Of a stretch of DNA of 41,165 bases, positions 17,230 to 26,442 are shown piece after piece. Position 1 is the stretch's first letter, and the number at the start of each line of letters is the position of its first letter. Below the pieces are notes generated by a model. It was not told the DNA's origin. It saw nothing but the letters and a program-made list of their open reading frames with translations, and ran no database searches. The DNA lies in NCBI GenBank assembly GCA_944321725.1, contig CALUMI010000023.1, positions 1 to 41,165 of the forward strand, in the 5' to 3' direction. Source of the DNA: an uncultured Muribaculaceae bacterium. Lineage in GTDB: Bacteria > Bacteroidota > Bacteroidia > Bacteroidales > Muribaculaceae. A program made the translations under genes and the position numbers.

Positions 17230-17378
17230 CAAAAAGAATTTAACATATCAGGCGTGTCATATATGATTGATAAAAAGTTATTGGTTCCGGATTTGTTAAA
17301 AACCGGACAATGTAAAAATCACGCTTTTCTTTTTGTTTTCTAATGCGTAACTTTACAACCACAAAAATCAAATTAAAT

Positions 17379-20300
17379 ATGCATTCATTCGTACATTTAC
17401 ACGTACACTCCCAATATTCTGTGCTTGACGGGCAGGCTTCTGTGAAAGCGTTGGTTGACAAAGCCATAGCTGACGGTATGCGTGGCATTGCGCTTACCGA
17501 CCATGGCAATATGTTCGGTATTAAAGAGTTTTTTGATTATGTAAAGAAAAAAAATTCCGGGACGGAAGCCGGAATAAAATCCGCAAAGAAAGAAATAGAA
17601 TTGTTGCGTGAATCGGGTGACACTGCGGCTTTAGAAGAGGCTCAATCACGTCTTGCCGAAGCCGAAAAGAAAATCTTTGTGCCTATCTTAGGCTGCGAAA
17701 TGTATGTGGCGGATAAATCGATGCGCAACCGTGACAATAAAAAAGACACAGGACGGCATTTGATTGTTCTTGCCAAAAACGAGAAAGGATATCATAATCT
17801 GATAAAAATAGTATCGAGAGCTTGGACAGAAGGCTATTATTATCATCCCCGCACCGACAAGGAGCAGCTTGAGTTGCATCACGAGGGATTGATTGTGTGC
17901 TCAGCCTGTCTTGGCGGTGAAATACCAAAATTGATAATCAACGACAGAATAGAGGAGGCGGAAGAGTCTGTTTTATGGTTTAAAAAGGTGTTTGGCGACG
18001 ATTATTATCTTGAGTTGCAAAGACATAAGGCCACTGTGCCTAATGCTAACCATGAAACGTATATCATGCAGGAGAAGGTGAACAGGGTGCTGATTGATTT
18101 TGCAAGAAAACATGATATAAAATTAATTTGCACCAACGATGTGCATTTTGTAAACGAAGCCGATGCCGAAGCTCACGACAGGCTGATTTGCATATCCACA
18201 GGAACTTATCTTGACGACCCTAAACGAATGCTTTATACCAAACAGGAATGGATGAAAACCCAACATGAGATGAATGACCTGTTTGAAGATATTCCGGAAG
18301 CGTTGGACAATACATTGGAAGTGCTTTCAAAAGTGGAAATGTATTCCATTAACCATGCTCCCATACTGCCAAATTTCCCATTGCCTGAAGGATTTACGGA
18401 CAACAACGACTATTTGCGGCATTTGGTTTATGAAGGCGCAAAAAAGCGCTGGGGGAATGATTTGACCGACGAACAAAAAGAGCGGCTTGATTTTGAGCTA
18501 GACACAATAAAGAACATGGGCTTTCCGGGCTACTTCCTGATTGTGCAGGATTTCATAAATGCCGGTCGTGAAATTGGCGTTTCTGTCGGGCCTGGGCGTG
18601 GGTCTGCTGCCGGCTCGGCTGTAGCGTATTGTCTTGGAATAACACAAATCGACCCTATAAAATACGATTTGCTGTTTGAACGTTTCCTTAATCCGGATCG
18701 TATATCATTGCCTGATATTGATATCGATTTTGATGACGACGGAAGAGCGGAGGTGCTTAGATATGTCACATCTAAATACGGTGCGGAAAAAGTGGCTCAT
18801 ATCATCACTTACGGCACAATGGCCGCAAAATCCGCAATAAAGGATGTGGCAAGGGTGACGAGGCTTCCGTTGTCGGAGAGCGACAGATTGGCAAAAATGA
18901 TTCCGGACAAGCCTTTTGATATTAATGGCGAAACCAAAAAGATAAACTTAAAGAATTGTTATGAATATGTCCCCGATTTAAAAGACGCGCTTAATTACGG
19001 CTCAACTGAAATTCAGGAAACCTTAAGATATGCTTTGCAGTTGGAGGGGAATGTGCGTAATACGGGTGTGCATGCTTGTGGCGTAATCATTGGCCGCGAC
19101 GACATTACGGATTGGGTGCCTGTTGCCACCGCTACCGATAAAGATGGTGAGAAAGTGCTTGTGACTCAGTATGAAGGTTCGGTTATTGAATCTACAGGAT
19201 TGATAAAGATGGACTTTCTCGGTTTGAAAACCTTGTCTATCATAAAAGAGGCACTATATAATATAAAAGCGCATAGAGGAATAGATTTGGATATTGACAA
19301 TATTCCGTTGGACGACCCGAAAACATACCAGCTGTACTGCGAGGGCCGGACGACTGGCACTTTCCAATTTGAATCTTCCGGTATGCAAAAATATCTGCGT
19401 GAGCTACAACCCTCCACATTTGAGGATTTGATAGCCATGAACGCTCTTTACAGGCCGGGACCAATGGAGTATATTCCGCAATTCATAGCCCGTAAGCATG
19501 GAGAGGAGCCTATTCAGTATGATATACCTGTAATGGAGAAGTATTTGAAGGACACTTACGGAATTACAGTATATCAGGAGCAAGTCATGCTGCTGTCCAG
19601 ATTGCTTGCCAATTTCACGAGAGGACAGTCGGACGGATTGCGTAAGGCCATGGGTAAAAAATTAAAGGACAAGCTGGCTGAATTAAAGCCGTTGTTTTTG
19701 TCGGGCGGACAATCGAATGGATATGACAAAACTATACTTGAAAAGATATGGGCCGATTGGGAAAAGTTTGCCTCGTATGCTTTCAATAAAAGCCATGCCA
19801 CTTGCTATAGCTGGGTAGCTTTTCAAACGGCATATCTGAAAGCCAATTATCCTGAGGAGTATATGGCCGCCGTGCTTAGCCGCAACCTTAACGATATCAC
19901 AAAGCTCACGAAATTCATGGATGAATGCAAAGCTATGAAGATAAAGGTAAAAGGTCCGGATATCAATGAAAGTATGGCAAAATTCAGTGTCAACAAAAAT
20001 GGAGAGATTCGTTTTGGCTTGGCCGCCATTAAAGGTGTCGGGCTGAATGTTGTTCAGGCTATATTGGATGAGAGGCAAGCCAACGGCGAGTTTAAATCGA
20101 TATATGATTTGGTGGAGCGTATCAGTCTTTCCACATGCAATAGGAAAATATTGGACAATTTGGCTCTTGCCGGAGCTTTTGACTGTTTTGGAGTTCGCCG
20201 TGAAGATTTCGGCAAATCGGATGAATCGGTGTCTTTTAGTGAAACATTAATGAGATACGGACAGCGTTATCAAATGGATAAAGCTAATTCGGCGGCTTCG

Positions 20301-21029
20301 CTTTTTGGCGGTTTCGACTACGTCGACACTATGAAGCCTGAGCCTCCTAAGCGTAGTCTATGGTCAGATTTGGAGCGGCTTAATTATGAAAAAGAATTAG
20401 TCGGAATGTATTTGTCGGCTCACCCTTTGGATAAATATTATTTGGAAATAACTTATGGCTGCAGTGTTCAGGCCAATAATTTCGGAGTTGAGCAGAAAGC
20501 TGACAAAGTTTACACTATGGGTGGTTTGGTGGTCGACGCAAAAGAATTGATGTCGAAAAAAGGCTCTAAATTCGCAAAAATAAAGATTGAGGACTATTCA
20601 GGTTCTGCCGAGATAAGTTTGTTTGGCGACAATTATATTAATTATGCCAAATATGGAAGTGTAGGCAATGCCATAAGAATAGAATATACCTATCAAAGCA
20701 GCAAGTATGACAGCAGTAAATTGTTTTTTACGATTCGCGGCATACAATTACTTGAATCGGTAAAGGGGCAGATTATTAATGGCATACAACTTAATCTTAA
20801 GGAGAAAGATATGGGCGACAACTCATTGGCGGCACTGCTTGACAGATATATAGACAACAAAGATGTGGACGCAAAAAGCTTATTTGTGAACATTGAAAAT
20901 GAGAAAGAGCACAAATCTATTGAATTGACGTCTGCCGATAAAATAATTCTCAACAAGAGTTTGTTGTCGGAGTTGGATGACAATGAAATCAATTATATCG
21001 TAAGAGTTGATAATTTAACAACCAATTAA
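17379..21029 (+). CDS. dnaE: DNA polymerase III subunit alpha
   Basis: The catalytic subunit of the replicative polymerase, 1216 residues from this start. An N-terminal PHP domain begins HLHVHSQYSVLDGQ. The polymerase domain shows the catalytic aspartates in PDIDIDFDDDGR and the conserved SVGPGRGSAAGS and FNKSHATCYSWVAFQTAY segments. A helix-hairpin-helix and an OB-fold region follow toward the C-terminus. The open frame begins at 17343, but the ATG at 17379 (MHSFVHLHVHSQ) matches family starts better. trxA follows after 13 nt, so the two may be co-transcribed. Confidence 0.97.
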   Translation: MHSFVHLHVHSQYSVLDGQASVKALVDKAIADGMRGIALTDHGNMFGIKEFFDYVKKKNSGTEAGIKSAKKEIELLRESGDTAALEEAQSRLAEAEKKIFVPILGCEMYVADKSMRNRDNKKDTGRHLIVLAKNEKGYHNLIKIVSRAWTEGYYYHPRTDKEQLELHHEGLIVCSACLGGEIPKLIINDRIEEAEESVLWFKKVFGDDYYLELQRHKATVPNANHETYIMQEKVNRVLIDFARKHDIKLICTNDVHFVNEADAEAHDRLICISTGTYLDDPKRMLYTKQEWMKTQHEMNDLFEDIPEALDNTLEVLSKVEMYSINHAPILPNFPLPEGFTDNNDYLRHLVYEGAKKRWGNDLTDEQKERLDFELDTIKNMGFPGYFLIVQDFINAGREIGVSVGPGRGSAAGSAVAYCLGITQIDPIKYDLLFERFLNPDRISLPDIDIDFDDDGRAEVLRYVTSKYGAEKVAHIITYGTMAAKSAIKDVARVTRLPLSESDRLAKMIPDKPFDINGETKKINLKNCYEYVPDLKDALNYGSTEIQETLRYALQLEGNVRNTGVHACGVIIGRDDITDWVPVATATDKDGEKVLVTQYEGSVIESTGLIKMDFLGLKTLSIIKEALYNIKAHRGIDLDIDNIPLDDPKTYQLYCEGRTTGTFQFESSGMQKYLRELQPSTFEDLIAMNALYRPGPMEYIPQFIARKHGEEPIQYDIPVMEKYLKDTYGITVYQEQVMLLSRLLANFTRGQSDGLRKAMGKKLKDKLAELKPLFLSGGQSNGYDKTILEKIWADWEKFASYAFNKSHATCYSWVAFQTAYLKANYPEEYMAAVLSRNLNDITKLTKFMDECKAMKIKVKGPDINESMAKFSVNKNGEIRFGLAAIKGVGLNVVQAILDERQANGEFKSIYDLVERISLSTCNRKILDNLALAGAFDCFGVRREDFGKSDESVSFSETLMRYGQRYQMDKANSAASLFGGFDYVDTMKPEPPKRSLWSDLERLNYEKELVGMYLSAHPLDKYYLEITYGCSVQANNFGVEQKADKVYTMGGLVVDAKELMSKKGSKFAKIKIEDYSGSAEISLFGDNYINYAKYGSVGNAIRIEYTYQSSKYDSSKLFFTIRGIQLLESVKGQIINGIQLNLKEKDMGDNSLAALLDRYIDNKDVDAKSLFVNIENEKEHKSIELTSADKIILNKSLLSELDDNEINYIVRVDNLTTN

Positions 21030-21042
21030 ATATTAAATTAAA

Positions 21043-21357
21043 ATGGCAAAACAATTAACAGACAATGATTTGGCGGATGTGCTATCTTCAAAAGGATTAA
21101 TCGTTATCGATTTTTGGGCTGAATGGTGTGGCCCCTGCAAAAAAATATCGCCGATAGTTGATGAATTGGCTTCGGAATATGAAGGAGATGTAGATATTTA
21201 TAAATGTGATGTTGACGAAAATTCTGAAGTTTGTGAGAAATTTGGTATAAGAAATATTCCTACACTCATTTTCCTTAAAAACGGAGAAGTGGTGGACAAG
21301 CATGTCGGAACTGCCACAAAATCTCAATTAGCGGAGAAAATAGAAAATAATAAATAA
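21043..21357 (+). CDS. trxA: Thioredoxin
   Basis: A 104-residue cytosolic thioredoxin that reduces protein disulfides using electrons from thioredoxin reductase. The active site WCGPC is at residues 28-32, and the cis-proline motif IRNIPTLIFLKNG is present. It has no signal peptide. It lies 13 nt after dnaE and is followed by a strong terminator at 21369-21405. Confidence 0.96.
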   Translation: MAKQLTDNDLADVLSSKGLIVIDFWAEWCGPCKKISPIVDELASEYEGDVDIYKCDVDENSEVCEKFGIRNIPTLIFLKNGEVVDKHVGTATKSQLAEKIENNK

Positions 21358-21368
21358 TTTTTTAATAG

Positions 21369-21411
21369 TGGCAGCATAAGGGACGCATATACCTTTATGC
21401 TGCCATTTTTT
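21369..21411 (+). terminator. Strong terminator between trxA and rmuC
   Basis: TGGCAGCATAA (21369-21379) pairs with TTATGCTGCCA (21395-21405), an 11-bp stem, followed directly by six T. The T-tract ends only a few bases before the rmuC start codon at 21417. Confidence 0.9.
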
Positions 21412-21416
21412 ATTTT

Positions 21417-22721
21417 ATGATGACAACAATTTTTTTAGGAATTATATCTGTTGTGATGTTGGTACTGTTGGCAGTGTCGCGCAGCCACTATCTGAAAAAA
21501 AAGATAGAGGCTGATAATTTGTCGGTAATGGTGGAAGAAGGCAAACGGCAATATGCAGACCTTAAAGCAAGTTTCGACAAACTATCCTGTGATATTGCTG
21601 TGCTCCAACAAAAATTGACAGATGCTAAAGTGGAAAATGCGCGGTTACATGAGAGAATGTCAGTCACTGAGTCGGAAAGAGATGCCGCGCAAAAGGCAAG
21701 TGAAGACCGATTCAAGCTGCTCGCCAATGATATTTTTGCGAAACATTCCAACAATTTCCGTCAGAACAGTGAAACACGATTGTCGGAAATATTGAATCCG
21801 TTGAAAGAAAATATAAAAGAGTTTAAGAAAGCGATAACCGACAATTATGTGAACGAGGCAAAAGAGCGTCACACCTTGGCCGCCCATTTGGAGAACTTAA
21901 TGGCTTTAAACCAGACTATTGGCAAAGAAGCCCGCGAATTGACAAATGCGTTGAAAGGTGACACAAAGGTGCAGGGAGATTGGGGGGAAATGATTTTGGA
22001 GTCGATATTGGAAAAGTCTGGCCTTGTGAAAGACGAAAACTATTTTGTACAGTCAACGCGAAATGAGGATGGTTCAGTGCTTAAAAATGAGTCAGGACAA
22101 ATGTTGCGTCCTGATGTTGTGGTGTGCCTGCCTGATAAAAAATACATAATAATCGATTCAAAAGTGTCGCTGACTGCGTATAATTCTTATATCAACGCAG
22201 ATAACGATGATGACAGGGACGCTTATGGCAAAGCCCATGTAAATTCAGTAAGAAATCATATCCGTGAGTTGGACTTAAAACAATATCAAAATTATGTTGG
22301 CATTTCCGCAAACAGCAGATTGGATTATGTTTTGATGTTTATTCCAAATGAGCATGCTTATCTTGTCGCGATGTCGATAGATAAAAATTTATGGCAGGAA
22401 GCTTTTGAAAAGCATGTGGTAATTATCAGCCCGGCACATGTCATTTCTACATTGCGGCTCATAGCACAGTTATGGACGCGGGATAAACAGACCAAGAACG
22501 CACTGCAAATAGCGGAAGAAAGCGGGAAATTGTATGATAAGTTTGTTGGATTTCTTGACGATATGAAAAGCATCGAAACCGGTATCGATAAATTGAAAAC
22601 CGTATACGACAACGCTTATAAAAAATTATCGAGTGGCAGGGGAAATTTGATTGAAAAAACAAAGAACTTAAAAACATTGGGAGCAAAAACATCAAAGATG
22701 CTTCCTGAAGATGCCTCTTAA
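21417..22721 (+). CDS. rmuC: DNA recombination protein RmuC
   Basis: A 434-residue RmuC-family protein with an N-terminal membrane helix (about residues 3-21), a coiled coil (about 25-110) and the RmuC nuclease-like domain (about 125-400). The domain contains LKGDTKVQGDWGEMILE, RPDVVVCLPDKKYIIIDSKV and FIPNEHAYLVA, typical of the PD-(D/E)XK-related fold. It is linked genetically to limiting inversions at short repeats. The start at 21417 preserves the membrane helix, but it lies only 12 nt after a strong terminator stem, leaving little room for a promoter. A convergent terminator follows at 22747-22797. Confidence 0.93.
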   Translation: MMTTIFLGIISVVMLVLLAVSRSHYLKKKIEADNLSVMVEEGKRQYADLKASFDKLSCDIAVLQQKLTDAKVENARLHERMSVTESERDAAQKASEDRFKLLANDIFAKHSNNFRQNSETRLSEILNPLKENIKEFKKAITDNYVNEAKERHTLAAHLENLMALNQTIGKEARELTNALKGDTKVQGDWGEMILESILEKSGLVKDENYFVQSTRNEDGSVLKNESGQMLRPDVVVCLPDKKYIIIDSKVSLTAYNSYINADNDDDRDAYGKAHVNSVRNHIRELDLKQYQNYVGISANSRLDYVLMFIPNEHAYLVAMSIDKNLWQEAFEKHVVIISPAHVISTLRLIAQLWTRDKQTKNALQIAEESGKLYDKFVGFLDDMKSIETGIDKLKTVYDNAYKKLSSGRGNLIEKTKNLKTLGAKTSKMLPEDAS

Positions 22722-22746
22722 ATGAAATTACAACCGCATCTATAAA

Positions 22747-22797
22747 AAGCAACGCTGTAATCACATTCTTTAAAAAATAGCGATTACAGCGTTGCTT
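22747..22797. terminator. Bidirectional terminator after rmuC
   Basis: A perfect 16-bp stem, AAGCAACGCTGTAATC (22747-22762) with GATTACAGCGTTGCTT (22782-22797). The arms are flanked by A- and T-rich bases. It serves rmuC and the convergent gene at 22812-23363. Confidence 0.85.
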
Positions 22798-22811
22798 AAA
22801 TCTATGTTGTT

Positions 22812-23363
22812 TTATTCCAATTTTAAATCATCAAATCCTTCTTCATCGAATTCATCGATGTTAAAATCGTCGGAGCCATAGAAATTCTCGTCTAAATCCT
22901 CATAGGAGTTTTCTGCGTTTGCCGCTTTATTGATTTTGTTGTCAAATTCGTCCATGTCGATTATCTGCTTGGGCGGACGGCCTTCTTTTCTTGAGCATAG
23001 AGGATCCGCAAGTTTTTTTGAGGGTATCAATTCTTTCATTTCCATGAAGAATGCTCTGTTGGTGAGATAATCGAAAACAAACATTAGGCGTTGTCCCTCG
23101 TCCTCTATCAAATCGGAAAGCCGCGTGTCTTCCATTATCCAAATATCTTCATCGCTGTCGCTTCCCATATCAGTGAGAGTAACCTCTTTTTCTTTTTGCC
23201 AATCCTCATCACATATAATGAAAGAATCCATTTGGTCTTTAGTATATCCTACCGCGTCAAGAATCGCGTTTCTGAGGCTTAAAAACGTGTCATCAGCATC
23301 TATTGATATTTCAAGTTTAAAATTGCTGACTTCGTCAGAAATAATGCGAAATTTGTATATCAT
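22812..23363 (-). CDS. pRiA4b ORF-3-like small acidic protein
   Basis: A 183-residue cytosolic protein. The N-terminal 110 residues (MIYKFRIISDEV, then LRNAILDAVGYTKDQMDSFII and EGQRLMFVFDYL) match my memory of the plasmid pRiA4b ORF-3-like (MM3350-like) domain. The function of that domain is unknown. The C-terminal 60 residues are strongly acidic and probably disordered. It stands alone between a shared terminator and the thiL 3' end. The 91-nt gap upstream has only a weak -7-like box, so its promoter is uncertain. Confidence 0.7.
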   Translation of the reverse strand: MIYKFRIISDEVSNFKLEISIDADDTFLSLRNAILDAVGYTKDQMDSFIICDEDWQKEKEVTLTDMGSDSDEDIWIMEDTRLSDLIEDEGQRLMFVFDYLTNRAFFMEMKELIPSKKLADPLCSRKEGRPPKQIIDMDEFDNKINKAANAENSYEDLDENFYGSDDFNIDEFDEEGFDDLKLE

Positions 23364-23454
23364 ATTATCTGAATTTTGTTCTGCATATTTATATATGCGA
23401 AGTTACAATTAATTGAACATAAAACTCACTTTATGCTGACAAAAATACGGATTA

Positions 23455-24492
23455 TCATTGATTTTTAAAAGCATTCCAGCCTTGTGCCTGTAAAGTCAGC
23501 TCATTTCCGTCGCGGGTAATCATGGAGCAGCCTAATTCGGCTTTGGTGATATGTCCTATTATTCTGATTCCGTCGATAGCCTGTAGTTTCTCATGCTCTT
23601 CTATGGGGACGGTAAACAACAGTTCATAGTCTTCTCCTCCATTGAGTGCCGCAGTGACTAAATTCATATTAAATTCAGAAGCCATTACAGCTGTCTGATA
23701 GTCAATAGGAATTCTTTCTTCATAAATTCGGCATCCCACATTGCTTTGAGTGCAAATATGCAATAATTCGGACGACAGTCCGTCAGATATATCAATCATG
23801 GATGTTGGACGGATGCCGTTTCTTGCCAATGTGTCAATTATGTCTTTTCTTGCTTCGGGCTTTAATTGTCGTTCAAGAATATATTCTTTACCTGCGAAAT
23901 CCGGGTTAAAATCTTTCATGCCAACTGAAACAGCTCTTTCCCGTTCAAGTAATTGCAGTCCCATATAAGCGGCGCCAAGATCGCCGGACACACAGATAAG
24001 ATTATTTTCTTTCGCCCCATTGCGGTATACCACTTTTTCGGAATCGGCTTCTCCTATACAAGTAATGCTGATTATCAAGCCGGTCACAGAAGCCGATGTG
24101 TCACCGCCAACCATATCCACTCCATAGATTTCACATGCGAGCTTGATACCCTCATACAGCTCTTGTATATGCTCTACAGTAAATCGTTTGGATACACCTA
24201 TGGATACTGTTATCTGTTTTGGAGAGCCGTTCATCGCATAGATGTCGGAAAAATTGACCACTGCGGCTTTATAGCCCAAATGCTTTAATGGCACATAAGT
24301 CAAATCAAAATGGATCCCTTCAAGCAATAAATCGGTGGTGACTAATGATAATTTATTCTTGTAATCAAGGACAGCGGCATCGTCGCCGACACCTTTTAAT
24401 GTCGACGCGTTTTTTAATTCGATGGTTTCTGTAAGTTTTTTTATAAGCCCGAACTCGCCCAACGACGCTATTTCTGTTTGTTGCTCTTCCAT
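23455..24492 (-). CDS. thiL: Thiamine-monophosphate kinase
   Basis: A 345-residue enzyme that phosphorylates thiamine monophosphate to the active cofactor thiamine diphosphate. Family segments present are GVGDDAAVLDY with TTDLLLEGIHFDL for metal and ATP binding, AVVNFSDIYAMNG, DMVGGDTSAS, and MIDISDGLSSEL. The length is normal. It is the last gene of a minus-strand run, 3 nt after punA. The neighbours suggest co-transcription, not a dedicated thiamine operon, and I see no TPP riboswitch. Confidence 0.95.
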   Translation of the reverse strand: MEEQQTEIASLGEFGLIKKLTETIELKNASTLKGVGDDAAVLDYKNKLSLVTTDLLLEGIHFDLTYVPLKHLGYKAAVVNFSDIYAMNGSPKQITVSIGVSKRFTVEHIQELYEGIKLACEIYGVDMVGGDTSASVTGLIISITCIGEADSEKVVYRNGAKENNLICVSGDLGAAYMGLQLLERERAVSVGMKDFNPDFAGKEYILERQLKPEARKDIIDTLARNGIRPTSMIDISDGLSSELLHICTQSNVGCRIYEERIPIDYQTAVMASEFNMNLVTAALNGGEDYELLFTVPIEEHEKLQAIDGIRIIGHITKAELGCSMITRDGNELTLQAQGWNAFKNQ

Positions 24493-24495
24493 CCG

Positions 24496-25329
24496 TTATT
24501 CTTTAAACTCATTAATCAAGCCTTTCATTATTTCAGTCATCTTGGGTTGTGCGGCGGCGGCAGCTTTTTGTACTTCCTCGTGTGACACTTTTTCCGGCTC
24601 AACGCCTTCGAGACCGCCCATATCGGTAATTACAGATATAGCGAACACTTCTATTCCGCTGTGATTAGCGACAATTACTTCCGGAACGGTGCTCATCCCG
24701 ACAGCGTCGCCTCCTATTCTGTGGAAATAACGGTATTCTGCGGGCGTTTCAAAAGTAGGGCCTTGTGTTCCTATATACACTCCTTGTTTTACATTTATTC
24801 CTTTTTCCTCCGCCACTTTTAACGCGTCATTGATTAGTCGGTGAGAGTATGGCTCGCTCATGTCCGGAAAACGAGGTCCTAACTCATCATAATTTTTTCC
24901 TCTGAGGGGATGCTCCGGAAATAAATTTATATGATCTGTGATTATCATTATATCTCCGATTTTAAAATCAGGATTCATTCCTCCGGCTGCATTTGACACA
25001 AATAGCGTGGTTATTCCCAATGCTTTCATTACCCTAACCGGAAACGTGACCTGTTGCATTGAATATCCTTCATAAAAATGGAATCTGCCTTGCATCGCCA
25101 TTACTCTTTTATTCCCCAAATTGCCGAAAATCAGCTTTCCGCAATGCCCTTCTACTGTCGACACCGGAAAATTAGGTATGTCTTTGTAATCTATAGAGTC
25201 GGTAATGTCGATATGATTTACCAATTCGCCTAATCCTGTTCCGAGTATTATTGCGGTTTTAGGAATGTCGGTTATTTTTGAATGGATAAAGTTTGCGGTT
25301 TCTTTAATTTTGTCAAGCATATCAGTCAT
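24496..25329 (-). CDS. punA: Purine nucleoside phosphorylase
   Basis: A 277-residue trimeric-type purine nucleoside phosphorylase that splits inosine or guanosine with phosphate to the free base and ribose 1-phosphate. The phosphate-binding segment ILGTGLGELV, HCGKLIFG, MQGRFHFYEGY and VSNAAGGMNPDF are all present, as is the purine site GDAVGMSTVPE. Its ATG overlaps the lpxK stop codon by one base, which suggests translational coupling. thiL follows after 3 nt. Confidence 0.95.
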   Translation of the reverse strand: MTDMLDKIKETANFIHSKITDIPKTAIILGTGLGELVNHIDITDSIDYKDIPNFPVSTVEGHCGKLIFGNLGNKRVMAMQGRFHFYEGYSMQQVTFPVRVMKALGITTLFVSNAAGGMNPDFKIGDIMIITDHINLFPEHPLRGKNYDELGPRFPDMSEPYSHRLINDALKVAEEKGINVKQGVYIGTQGPTFETPAEYRYFHRIGGDAVGMSTVPEVIVANHSGIEVFAISVITDMGGLEGVEPEKVSHEEVQKAAAAAQPKMTEIMKGLINEFKE

Positions 25330-26432
25330 TATTTAGAGTTATTGTTTTTTCTTTCAATTTCTTTCACCAAGTAATCATCAAATTGCTCATTCGAGTATGG
25401 AAGAAACTCCACATTGATGGGCTGATAAAAAATATGTTGCTTAAGCCTGTGTGGAAAATACGGATTGTTCGCAAGTCTGACAGCGTCTTTTTCTGTTGTA
25501 ATGATAATTTTGTAACGGCCTTTCAGCTTTAGATATACATCTTCTATATCATTTATATCGGCACGTGAAAAATTATGATGGTCAGGAAAATGCATTACTT
25601 TGACAACCGTGTCATACCGTTTAAGATATTTTATCAGCGGAATTGGATTGGCAATTCCTGTCACAGCCAAGATGATGTCTTTTTTTGTAAAGATGTCTAA
25701 CATCGGAATATATGTTGAGGCGTCGGTATATATGGGGCATAGCCTGTCATATCTGTATTTGCTGAAATACAGTTTTTGGTAGGGATACAATGTGAGATGC
25801 TTTTTAAACAACCGGAAGTCAACAGGCTTTATGTCATCCGGACATTTTGTAATTATCACAATGTCAGCTCTTTCTTTTATTGCATGTTTCGATTCCCGCA
25901 ATCGTCCAAGAGGCAATAACTTGTCGTCATAAAAAGGATGATTGAACTCGGTAAGCACTATAGATAGCGACGGTTTGACATATCTGTGTTGAAAAGCGTC
26001 ATCAAGTATGATTAAATTAATTTCAGGATATATTTCCCTGATTTTCTTGATGCCGTTGACGCGGTTCTCGCAGACCGCCACTTTAATTTTATTTCCGTAT
26101 TTTTGATAAATCTGATAAGCCTCATCGCCTATATCTTGAGGAGTGCAGTTGGCAAATGCCATTATGAATCCGGAAGTTTTCCTTTTATATCCTCGACTGA
26201 GCATTGCCATATTGTATTTTTCGCATAGCAGGGAAATAATATATTCCGTGTGGGGAGTTTTGCCTGTGCCTCCAACTGCTATGTTGCCTACAGAAATGAC
26301 AGGAATATCAAAACTTTCCGACTTCAGAATATTAAAGTCGAACATTTTATTGCGTATATATGTCACTGCCCCATATATCAAGGATAACGGGGTATAGATT
26401 ATATTTTTTATAATACGCAAATATTCTGTCAT
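25329..26432 (-). CDS. lpxK: Tetraacyldisaccharide 4'-kinase
   Basis: A 367-residue inner-membrane-associated kinase that adds the 4'-phosphate to the lipid A precursor. An N-terminal hydrophobic segment (about residues 8-25) precedes the P-loop region VGNIAVGGTGKTPHTEYI (48-65). SRGYKRKTSGF, the DDAFQHR motif and TTEKDAVRL are typical. The length is normal for Bacteroidales. It starts 10 nt after sppA and shares a base with punA. Together with lptB it marks this minus-strand group as partly devoted to lipopolysaccharide synthesis. Confidence 0.95.
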   Translation of the reverse strand: MTEYLRIIKNIIYTPLSLIYGAVTYIRNKMFDFNILKSESFDIPVISVGNIAVGGTGKTPHTEYIISLLCEKYNMAMLSRGYKRKTSGFIMAFANCTPQDIGDEAYQIYQKYGNKIKVAVCENRVNGIKKIREIYPEINLIILDDAFQHRYVKPSLSIVLTEFNHPFYDDKLLPLGRLRESKHAIKERADIVIITKCPDDIKPVDFRLFKKHLTLYPYQKLYFSKYRYDRLCPIYTDASTYIPMLDIFTKKDIILAVTGIANPIPLIKYLKRYDTVVKVMHFPDHHNFSRADINDIEDVYLKLKGRYKIIITTEKDAVRLANNPYFPHRLKQHIFYQPINVEFLPYSNEQFDDYLVKEIERKNNNSK

Positions 26433-26442
26433 TTATCAGCTG

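Noticed and set aside
23364..24492. TPP riboswitch near thiL
   Set aside because: thiL is the last gene of a long minus-strand run and I see no thi-box-like sequence in its upstream neighbourhood.
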